Of a stretch of DNA of 63,397 bases, positions 38,461 to 49,700 are shown piece after piece. Below the pieces are notes generated by a model. It had not been told where the DNA came from and ran no database searches. It saw only the letters and a program-made list of their open reading frames with translations. The number at the start of each line of letters is the position of its first letter. Position 1 is the first letter of the stretch. Both the position numbers and the translations under genes were made by a program. The DNA is from Branchiostoma floridae (Eukaryota; Chordata; Leptocardii; Amphioxiformes; Branchiostomatidae): positions 17,495,533 through 17,558,929 of the forward strand of contig NC_049996.1 of NCBI RefSeq assembly GCF_000003815.2. Direction: 5' to 3'.

Positions 38461-40925
38461 TGACATCGCATTGAACTGAGACTCAACCATGTGCCTACTG
38501 ACGGCATATTTGATATTTTATCATAGAACTCATATATAAAAAAACTATAACTTTCGGTATGTTGACCATTGCCGGAGAGAGACAAAGTTATTGTCCTTTT
38601 TTCTCTTTCTCTTTTAAGCTTTTATCAAGGCTCCTTGTTTAAACCAGGCGTAAATCGATACTGACGTCATCTGTACAACTATCTTGCTGTGGCCTCATGA
38701 AGACTGTATATTCGGTATGTTTGTATGAATAAAATCTTTTTGCAAAGTGAACACCTTTCCGAAGTGGTCTGCAAGTCCTTCTACGTACCAGTGTCTACAG
38801 TTAGGCTTGCGTATTGGGTGGAATTCTATGCCAGAACTTGGTTTGTTGAAAGAAGCCCCTTCCTTGGGAAATGTTGGCATTTTTGAGCTGGAAATTACAG
38901 GTAAGGTTTTTGGCTATTTCATTTTGTGAAAAAACTAGGCTTTAGTGATGTTTGGGGTGCCCTGGACAGTCTAAAAGATGCGTTTCCATGTCCTCCCTAG
39001 AGAGGTCAAAAGTCACTCGAGTTCGTTCTGCTGCGGTGTTGACCTTTGAATGAATATGAATATGATAGACACTTTCCAGACGAAGACGGTAGAAGTCGGA
39101 CTTCGCTGCCAATGTGAGTTTTCCACTGACTAAACCCCAGGTAGGAGACTTTTGACAGCCTTTGACTTATATGTTTTCTACGAAACTGCATTGGTGGGCC
39201 TACAAGTCCCCGTGTTTGTGCCAACATAGTTTTTCATGTGTGAGAAGTCGATCTGTGTGTGCCTGCGATGCTAGCACGTTAGGATGCGGTCTGAATGCCT
39301 ATACTTCTGTCTCACTTAAGGTACACTAGAAATACAAGAACGTCAAACCAATGTGGCATCATGCATCGCCAGTTTATTCTTCACGAAGAAGTTTTTTTTT
39401 CCAATAAGAAGCAATGTCCTTAACAGGAAACACCTGTTCCGCCATACCTTCCATTGTATTTTGGAGAATGTTAATAAATAAATAAATAGATTAACTCTTG
39501 CACAACGTTGCTGAATTATACTCTTCCTACGAATTGCGATATTATTTTCTATAGTGGATGGCCATTTGGCTCACCATAGAGAACAAGAACATGCATGTTA
39601 AATTACATTTAACACTCAAACTTCCAATAAGAAAGGCGTTCTTGATTGTATTGAATTCCTGTTACGTTATATACATTATAAACATATTACATTATATTAT
39701 ATTGATACCACTGTACCACACTATTCACAGTCATTTGTATAGAGTAAATCACCATATGATTGCATTCTTTCAAAATTGGAAATGTCAACATTTTTTTCAT
39801 ATGTTCTGTCTGGTTGCCAAATACCATGACAATTTTACTCACATTTCCTCCATAGACTAATATTGGCATAAAGGTTACATACAACAGGTTTGCTGCATCA
39901 AGACAGTTTTCATGGGCATTTCTACAGTTGCCATTAATAGATGCTGGCACTTTAGTTTATAATCAGCAGATTTTTAAATGTTTTAAAAAAAATTCACAGG
40001 TTTGTATCAATGATCATAATAGTAAACTATTACTTTGTTACTTTGTTTCTTTCAAACCCAATATCTTGTTTATATAAGGTGCATGTTTTTGTAACATTTA
40101 CATGTACAGCTTCATGACGACATCTCCGACTACACAAATACACCCTTTACCTTACGTGCTTGTACAAAAATGACAGTGTTTTCTCTTTACTCTGACTATA
40201 TGATACATACATACACATACATACTAATGCTTCTCTCACTCTCATGGCAGGGAGGGAGCTCGTCTGTGCATGTATGTTTGTGCGTGTCTGTCTGTCTGTG
40301 AGTTTGTGTCTTTGCCAGTGTGTTCCCTCTGGAACGTTCGCAGCACGACTAATGCTTCTCTTAATGTTAAAAACCATCAAGAACCTAGCTCCATAGAGTA
40401 TGATATCCATATACAAAAGCACTTGGACTTACTTGTCTCAATCATTTCACAATTTGCACCTTGCTGCTCACGAATAGTCCCTAAGGGGTTTATTTGGCTG
40501 CATCCAAATATTCCGTGTTGTATCCAAATATTTCTATATATGTCTAGCATGCAAAGCAATCTACAAAGATTCCGAATCACAACAACTCACGTCACTGAAA
40601 TACGGACAGAGAGAGGGGAAAAATAAATAATAGCGTGACATATCCAACACTAAAATGGCAGTGAATGGCATTCACAAGTCACTGAGTCACTGAAAGTTTA
40701 GCTAATAGTACTGGCTGCTGTCTGTATGTAGGGAAAGCTAAAGGCAAGGGGAGGCTAAAGGTATCGGTATGTTCTTCGAGACAACCGTCAGATCAAAGAG
40801 AGTCATAGGAATTGGTCATGCAACAACCGCGGGATCAAGGGAGGGGGGCATTGTTTGGGCTCGTCTGTGTATGTATGTGTTAGAGTGTCTGTCTATCTGT
40901 GAGTTTGTGTTTGTGCCAGCGTGTG
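38461..40925. other. Intergenic, no gene seen
   Basis: AT-rich. A diverged direct repeat (GCTCGTCTGTG ... GTGAGTTTGTGT ... AACGYTCGCAG) occurs at 40257-40360 and 40858-40960. No exon or RNA recognised. Confidence 0.4.
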
Positions 40926-40931
40926 TTTATT
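40926..40931 (-). terminator. Candidate polyadenylation signal AATAAA of the receptor gene
   Basis: The plus strand TTTATT is AATAAA on the minus strand, about 150 bases past the receptor stop codon at 41081. Position is suitable; no other support. Confidence 0.35.
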
Positions 40932-40973
40932 CTGTAACGCTCGCAGAACGACTCCCTTTAGCCTTGGTCTTCT

Positions 40974-41063
40974 CTAATCTCCAAGCAGATCAAAGGGCCA
41001 AAACAGTGTCCAGCAGGATACTGTCTTCCCACCGGTAGATCAACGTGGAGATTAGTTCTCCTC
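40974..41063. mobile_element. Short foldback repeat overlapping the receptor 3' end
   Basis: CTAATCTCCAAGCAGATC ... AACGTGGAGATTAGTTCT forms imperfect inverted ends. The left end motif also occurs at 30175 and 36436. It would be part of the receptor 3' UTR. Confidence 0.4.
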
Positions 41064-41080
41064 CACATAAGCCAAGGTTG

Positions 41081-43718
41081 TCATGGAAACGGCTCTACCG
41101 GCTGCTTCATCATTTTCCTTTGCTGGTTGTTGACAGTTGCGGTTCGTCCATTGTTCTGATGAGCTTCAGCCAGAGGAGGGTGTGCCCTGGTCTCCTCCAC
41201 ATCGGCGACATTTTCCATGGGTTTGACTGCAGCAGACTCGACTGCACCTGCCTTTGCCTTAGCTTCACCTGCGGTAGTTTGCTGGTTGGTAACAGTGGCG
41301 GTTCCTCCGTTGTTCTGGTGAGCTTCAGGAAGAGAAGAGCATGCCGTGGTCTCCTCCACATCGGTGGCAGACCGTATGTCTGCAGTAGGGTCGGCTCCAC
41401 CTACCACTGTCCCAGCTTCACTTGCGGCGGTCTGCTGGCTGCTTGCAGATGCGGTTCCTCCAGGTTTGTCCTGTTGAGGCTCATCGCAATGAGCGCGTGC
41501 ATTGTTCTCCCTTACAACTGCAACAGTTGCCATGGGGATTTCCTCAGTAGAGCCGGTTCCATCTTCCTTTACCTCTGTCTCACCTGCGGTGTTCTCATCG
41601 ACGTGCACAGCAGCTAAAGTTTTCATGGGGATCTCCTCCGCAAAGCCGGTTCCACCTGCCTTTACCTGAGATTCACCCCCGATGCTCTTACTGCCAGCGG
41701 AGACGGTTCGACCTCCGATGACCCGCCGGGCCCTGGCTGTGGAGGTTCGTCCTTTCCCTGGCTGAAGTCGCGTCCTGTTCTCCTCGACATCAGTGGGAGT
41801 TGTCATGGCTACGTCTGTGGCTGAGTCGGTTCCAGATGCCGCCATCCCAGTTCTCCCTCCGATGGTTGCCCGGTTGGTACCAGTGGTGGTGGTTCGACCG
41901 CTGTCCTGATCTGGTTCGGCCAGACTCAAGCGTGCTCCGATCGCAGACCTCCATTCCTTAACCATCTTTGACGTTATTGTCATTATCAGGGCCAGTAGAA
42001 GGCCCTGAGAAGCGTTCAGCACGATGAAGAAGTACTCGACAGCTGGGCTGTTGACGTAAGGATAGACGAAGCCGAGAAGCCAGGTGAACCCCATCAGACA
42101 GGAGACACGCACGTAGACCCAGGCCTTGGTACTGTTTGAGCGCGTCAGTGCAGCGTCGGCTATCTTAAACGACTTCCGTATGGCCAGCAAGACAAAAGTG
42201 ACCAAGACGCCATTAACCAGAAAGGCACAGAGGACAGGAACTCCGAAAGCCACCAGACTGGCAGTCGGATTGCCGATCCAACAGTTCTCTCCGTACCCCA
42301 CCCTGACAGAACTGCCGAACTCCACGATCACTGTCAGTACTACTACAGGCACCGGCATCAGACAGGTATACAAGCGGTACTGGTGCAGTTTCACTCTTTC
42401 TAAACCGTCACCAAACGTAAGAAAGAGATCAATAGCAAGCGCGTTCATGGATGTGAAGATGGTCAGCAGGAGGTAGTGCAGAAGTATGGCGAACACTGCA
42501 CAGCCCACTCCGAGAGGGACCCACACACGAACCACAAACATGGCTTCAGCAAATGCCACGCATGCCATCATCTGTACCTTCAGCTTTTCCGCGACTTTTT
42601 CCCACTGGCCAGACCGAACAGAGTAGACCGCGAAAAGAATCACTGCTACTGCAGACACTATCACAAGACCCAGGGTTAACCAGCCCTGGTATGGGTCCCG
42701 AATGTTGGTTGGCTGTGTGTTGTTCGAGAAGTGCTGCAGTATGCACTCCCCGCAGATCGATGCTGTTGTGTTCAGAATGGCCACCTGCTCAGCTGGGCAG
42801 GACACGTTAGAACTCAACAGGTGGACACTGCCATTGGGAAGGACACGGAACTCTTCCGCTGTGAACGTCAAAGCGGGGTCGCTGCAGTTTTGTGCGGGAA
42901 TAGTTTTGTTTGATGAGCCGTGAGCTCTACGGGAGGACGAGAGGAGCCGGCATGTGTCTGTGAAGGGATCGTAAAAAGTGTCGGCGGTGCATTGATTTCC
43001 ACCACCCTCATCGGCGTTAAAGTTGAACAGATTAGTTAGTGAGAATCTTTCAACACAGTCTGTTTTGCAACCTCCCAAAGTACTATCGCTAACCTTAGTA
43101 TTACCACACCTTAAATGTGTGGTTGCCGTAAGAGAGATTCCTTCACAAACAGCACAGTGGACATTTTTGTAAATGGTATGTCCAATGCCTATTGCATAAC
43201 TATAGGACCTACAGGCAGTAACATTACAACTCTCGTGGGAAACATCAGCCTGGAAACAAGGTCTAGCATATGACTCGCTTGAGGAGAACACTATCTTGTT
43301 CATTCCAATGCAATCTTTCTTACTATCAGTGACATTGATGTACGCTTGTGAACCTTTAGGGGTGTGTGAAGACAGATTAATCAGTCCTGAACACCCCAAT
43401 TGGGGCTCCCCAAAGGTTACGTTTGTTAAAGACACTTTGTTACACATTGCACAGAATATGTTTCTGTAGGGGACTCCATCCACTAATCCAGGCCCTAATC
43501 CAGACCTAACACGAGTTGAAGTGTCTACCACGGGCATCCGGTAAACCAGATCACCTGGGTTGAAGGGATCCACCTGTTTCACGCACTGATCCCTTGTGAC
43601 GTCATCCGTCCAGCCGTCAGGGCAGTCAGCCACCATCCAATAGGAACTTCTATCAGAAAGCACACAGCTCCACTTCAGGTGGTGGTAGTCAGGGGGCGCT
43701 GCAGCAAGGCTGTCTTCT
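41081..43718 (-). CDS. Methuselah/adhesion-like seven-transmembrane receptor exon
   Basis: A single 2.6-kb exon. The N-terminal ~320 residues are a Cys-rich extracellular region with repeated C-x2-C pairs (FCAMCNK, HCAVCEG) and many N-glycosylation sites. Seven hydrophobic segments lie between about residues 328 and 570 counted from Met at 43663. Family marks: [19 protein letters not shown] in TM3, CWIGNP in the second extracellular loop, FTWLLGF in TM6 and [10 protein letters not shown] in TM7. These are class B-type (adhesion/Mth) features. No GPS cleavage motif (C-x-W ... HLT) precedes TM1. The ~285-residue tail has degenerate repeats around DVEETRAH and [20 protein letters not shown]. It probably signals at the plasma membrane; ligand unknown. 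Confidence 0.85.
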
Positions 43719-46700
43719 CTGTAGTGGATGTAATAAAGTCACAGTAAGTCACTCTAGTTACGGCAAACTACAATTCTGTAAAGTTAGTCATCATATGATT
43801 TGCAAAGGGATATCAGTACGAGGTCAGGATTCTCTGTTACCATGGGAACCAGTCATAGTAGGATCTATCACCATGGGAACCAACACCTCTGACATGCTCC
43901 ATTGTTATAACATGATGTATGCAAAAAGAGATGCGTACTGGTCATCCAGGCCGACCACTAGCCGAGCGTTATTTATTCACGAAAGTAAAGATCGACTTCT
44001 TACTCGAAGTCTACACAGCAATCACCAAAAAAGCGGCAGTCGTTGTCACAATAACACAGTCTCCGTACGCCGAAAGGTAGGTTACCACAGGTGTAGGCTC
44101 CTTTGCAGTCCTGGCCGGTAAAGTCCAGTGACAGAGGATCTGGAGAAAAAGGATGAGATAACAACGAATAAATGGCTGTCCTTGCAGCAGACAAACTTGA
44201 CTGTTTTTTAACCTTACGTTTCAGATGATTGCTGTGACGCATGCTTTGCAGTTTCAGCTGCAGTTATACCCCCTTCACAATAGGCGCGATTCGATCGGAA
44301 GACTAGTTTACGAACTCTGAATGACATTTTCGTGAGTAAGACGTACGGTGTTCTCACGATCATCTTGCGATTTTTACGGATCGCCGGCAGTTTTCAGGAG
44401 TCTTACGACGGTCGCGGTGCAGCGAAACATGTTCTTAACATATGCGACTAGTCGAAGGAAATCTCCAAAATCGCACAGCTCGTTACCGAGTCGCAGATTG
44501 TGCGTACAAATCGTGTGTACCTTGCAAGGGTATCGGTCAATAGTCTTGCGTCAATCCAACGATTGAAGACCGATAGGCGAGCAAAGACATAGTTATTAAT
44601 CATCGAGCGCAAATCGGATGGCGAACGCCCGTCAGTTGGGCAACGTTCGGGCGACGTTCGCCCGACTTCCGTTTGTTTACAAATATTGAGTTTCTGGGAA
44701 TGTGAGGGTAATTCTAACATTGTGGCCCCTGTGGCAGTATGTAGGCTGGCTTTGTGACACACTTTCTTTTCTTGCGTCATTTCTATTATGCCCGCGCATC
44801 CATTCATTGGTTAAAAAGATTCCGACAACAAAATAAGCAACATTTATTGATCTCTTGCCTTTTTTGAGGAACGTTTTGTGTTACCTTGTCCGCGTGCAAG
44901 AGGTCATGGGAGGTTTATTATCATAGATTTATTGACCGTCGATCTCACGAGCCTCGCGTATATGTGAGGGGGACAGTTTTGAGGCGAAAAATACGCAAGA
45001 CCATCTTAAGATCTTAAAATCAGCCGACCTTCCTGCGATCGCGAAGAACGTCCGAAGATCGTATATAATGTGAAGGGGGTATTACAGCTACAGCTGGCGT
45101 CCTCCAGGGGGACACGTTGGCACATTTTCTCTTCATCATAATACTAGACTATGCTCTGCGACTATATATATATCAAAGATAATCATCGGCGAATAACCTC
45201 ACACTTGAATCGAGCTGGTCTGGCAAGTCGTTTATGTACAAGAGGAGGAGTAATGGTTCCAGGATAGTTCCTTGCGGAACTACACTATGCTCTGCGCCTC
45301 TCATTGGATAGTATGCAGGAAAAGGGTACCTGAAATCCAACCTAGAAGAAGTAGTCGACACTTTGCTATAAATCTTACAGATCTAGACTTTGCAGACGGT
45401 CTAGCACTGTTAACACACCTAGTCAAGAGGATGCTGAAGATCTTTTTCAGTCTTTCGAGAAAGCAGCGGCACAAGTGGGACTTTATTGTAATGAAGACTG
45501 AATTCACAAGTACAAGTATTACAAACAGGGCTCAAATCTCTCTCTGGAACTTGCATAAAACAATTTTGTTACTTTTGACTGTCATTGTATGTAATATACA
45601 GAGCAGAAGACCACCATAAGCTCATTGTGAGCTTCTTGTCCCATGCTCAAAAAATGAATGCGAATAAAATAAAAATAATAAAACAAGTAGAGGTCTTCAA
45701 ATATCTTGGGTCCTACATTATAAACTTTGAAAATGATTATAGCATTGGGAAAACCATGGCCTTGAATTTATGTAACAAACTAAATAATATCTGGCGCTCT
45801 AGTATAGATAACAAACTTAAGGTACAAGTCTTTCGCTCAATAGTAGAGTCAATTCTTCTATACGGTGTTGAAACTTGATGATGATAATGCAGTTACATCT
45901 TTCTACACCACTGGGTTTGATACAACTTATAACCGAGTTCATCATGAGGTAAACCTACCATGAGGAACAAGCTCTTCTACAGTCTTTCTAGTCTGGTATA
46001 CAAACCTTTTAAAGCTAATGAGTCTTTCTTCTTCTTACAAATATAGAGTAAGAAGAGACTAGGCGACTATAATAGGTTAGGCTACCAGGCTAGGATCCTT
46101 CGACGATAGACGTTTGACCCTTTTTTTCGGGATCACGAAGTTTGGGCATTCACGATGAATTTTTTACTATCTGTAAATAAAGTTTGGGTGCCGAGAATAA
46201 ATCATAACTTTGGATTTACTAACCAGCACATTCCATCACGTTGCAGTAGTCCCAACTTTGCGTGCCGTCCGTGGTGTAGCACCAGGGCCGCTCCTTGTTG
46301 TCAGGGTTACGGCAGAAGTTCTCCTCCAGGCCTGCATCAGGATGAGCCTGTGGTGTGTGGGGATGGCTGTGGGGGGACTGGGAGGCATAACTCCTCCCCC
46401 TGTCTTGCATTACTCCTCCCCCGCTCACCTGTTAATCTGTTCCTCATAGCTCCTCCCACTATCCGCTCACCTGTTAATCTGTCCCGCATAGCTCCTCCCC
46501 CTATCCGCTCACCTGTTAATCTATCCCGCATAGCTCCTCCCCCTATCCGCTCACCTGTTAATCTGTCCCGCATAGCTCCTCCCCCTATCCGCTCACCTGT
46601 TAATCTGTCCCGCATAGCTCCTCCCCCTATCCGCTCACCTGTTAATCTGTCCCGCATAGCTCCTCCCCCTATCCGCTCACCTGTTAATCTGTCCCGCATA

Positions 46701-49700
46701 GCTCCTCCCCGCTCACCTGTTAATCTGTCCCGCATAGCTCCTCCCCCTATCCGCTCACCTGTTAATCTGTCCCGCATAGCTCCTCCCCCTATCCGCTCAC
46801 CTGTTAATCTGTCCCGCATAGCTCCTCCCCCTATCCGCTCACCTGTTAATCTATCCCGCATAGCTCCTCCCCCTATCCGCTCACCTGTTAATCTGTCCCG
46901 CATAGCTCCTCCCCCTATCCGCTCACCTGTTAATCTGTCCCGCATAGCTCCTCCCCCTATCCGCTCACCTGTTAATCTGTCCCGCATAGCTCCTCCCCCT
47001 ATCCGCTCACCTGTTAATCTGTCCCGCATAGCTCCTCCCCGCTCACCTGTTAATCTGTCCCGCATAGCTCCTCCCCCTATCCGCTGCGTAGAAGCATCGC
47101 GTCGGTGGAGCTGAGAACAGAAAACCACGTCAGGACAGAAGATACAAAACCGGAAGTTCTGCTGCAATTTCAAGGTCATTCTATAATTGATTTTGACCTT
47201 CATTTACCCACTTAAGAAATATCATCACAGTCCAGTGGCTCTTCAGTAATGCTGAGCACAAATATCCGGATACACAACCATGTAAACAAACACACAAACA
47301 CAGAGACGGACAAAAAAGCATACCTCCGTCTATCATGGAGCTAAAACAAGGGGATGGACTGTAAGTCTACGAGCTTGAGTTTGTAGGAGCACCTTCTTTG
47401 AAGATAAAAAAAGTTGAAGTTACCGTCACAGGCGAAGACCTCCTCGCAGTACATCCACCTGATGAGCGGGTTTTTAGTGTAGCACCACGGCCTGTCCTTC
47501 CCGTCCGGGTTCCGGCAGTAGTTCTGCTCCAGCCCTGCCCGTGGGTAGGCCTGGGGAGTGTGGTTATGGGGGTGGGGGTACTGATATGTCCAGAACTGAC
47601 ACGAGTCGCTCCGGTTTGCAAGGCCCCTGTAGCTCGCCCCTCTGTCATGTAGATAGTAACAGTCTGCGGACATAAAACGTTACATCGTAAACGCTGCGCA
47701 CGAAAGGACTGTACATTCTTACCAGCAGGCACAGGAAGTCTGATCATAGTGGTTGATTGTTGTGAACAGTTGTTAACTTGAACACCCAACAATAAGCCTA
47801 CACATGAGACAGCTAAACTAAGTGCCAACCTATAGCTTAATAGACACATGAGATGGAAAAGGTTATTGCAAGCAACAGGCGGTTTTATGTTTAGCTCCTA
47901 AATATTCTGAGGGAACCTTGTGTTTTTAGAGGCCACTTTACCCTTCCTGGTGAATACTCTAGTGCTCTGCACAATTTGAATGGTTGTCAGGAAATATCGT
48001 GTGTGCAGAACTCACTGCAGTTCCTCTCGTCACTGTTGTCCCCACAGTCGTCTCTACCGTTACAGCGAGTAGCCGTGAGGAACAGGGCGCCATTGTCACA
48101 TGCAGAGGCACCTGAGGGATAGAAACTATCCGTCATTACAGTCAAATACAGGAACCCAAAACGCTTGATAGGCTCTTAGAGCCTTGTTACCTCCATGAAA
48201 TGTCATGGAGGTTATATTTTACCCAGCGTTTGTCTGTCTGTCTGTCTGTGTGTGTGTGTGTGTGTGTAAACAAGATAACTCAAGAACGGTTGGATGGATT
48301 GGTTTCATACTTGGTGTGTTGGTAGGGTGTGATGAAAGCTGGAAATGATTAGATTTTGGGCCACCTAGCGGCTCCCCTTGGTACTGCAGCGCAACTTCCG
48401 GTTTTGCTATCTCGTGTTCTGAACATGCTATGGTCACGATTTTTCAGTATTAGATAGCTCTTGTGTTCAGGAAAAATTGACATTAGTTTGGGCCCCCTAG
48501 CGTCTAGTTTTGGGATAGCAGGGGCATTTTTGTCAAAAACTTCTGAGGACGATAACTCAAGAAGGGAACAACGGATTTGCATGATTTTTGGTATGTAGGT
48601 ACCTTAGACAATGTTGTACAAGGTAAGATACTAATTATGCAAAATAGGAATACATTTGCATAATTAATGAGAACATTCTATCATAGCAGTTTTTCCAATG
48701 TATCTCTTGTCCCGGACGTGATATGGTCGAGACATTTTAGTGGTAGATAGCTTTTAGCGTCATGACAAAGTGGAGCTAGTTTCATCCTCCTAACATTTAA
48801 TTGTGGAACTGCAGGGGCGTTTTTGTCAAGACACTCCAAAGAGGATAACTGCAGAAAGGAATGACGGATTGCCTGCATTTTAGGTATGCAGGTAGCTTGG
48901 GCAAAGATGTTAATAATGATATGCATCTTATGCTAATGAGGGAATAATTTGCATAATTAATGAGAAAATTGTATAATTCCATTGTTTGCAATAACAGGAT
49001 TTCAATAAATGTAACACTTGTTGATTATGATAGGTGGAATATAAGCAGATACCAAATATGGTAATGAGGAACTTATTTGCATAATTTATGTAAAAATTGC
49101 AAAGCCGCTTTATGATTAATAATGGGAATTTTATAATTATGACATGTGTACGGCAGTCAATGATGAATAACACCATGCATAAATTATGTTAATGTGTTAA
49201 TCAATTGCATGAAATTTACGAAAGCTCTAAATTTTCATGGAGGTATGAGGTCACCGAACTCTAGTTTTTTTTGTGTGAACTTGAAGTAAATAAAAAATCA
49301 GCTTTGCAGTGAGAGTAAAGACTTACCTTCTCCTCTGCTGCTGCAGTCCACCCTGCCCCGCCGCTCGCCTGTAGCAAACACAAGTAGAAACATCAAACCT
49401 GCATTCCCATCTTATATGTTGAAAAATGAGACAAGTTTAGTTGATGGATATAAAGTTAGGGCAATAATTTATTACAAGCATGACAGAAAACAGATACAAA
49501 GCACATTCTAAACAACAGATGAAACCACACATTCAGCCACCTGCAACAGCTGTAGTAGGTTGTAGCATAGGGGTTACAAACATAACAAAAGAAGACAGCA
49601 GAAATGTCATAAAAACTTGCATCGTAAGTTGGAAAGTCAATCAGAGAAAGAGCACATGATGTTCATTCTGCGACAGTTTTAAAGGTCCAACTCATGAAAA

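Noticed and set aside
46431-47095. CRISPR-like regular repeat array
   Set aside because: Units are contiguous without unique spacers, in a eukaryotic intron, and match the neighbouring exon edge.
46155-47203. Frames of about 300 codons on both strands ([14 protein letters not shown] and [14 protein letters not shown] repeats)
   Set aside because: Both arise from the 42/36-bp donor array; the genuine kringle reading uses a different frame and ends at the first donor.
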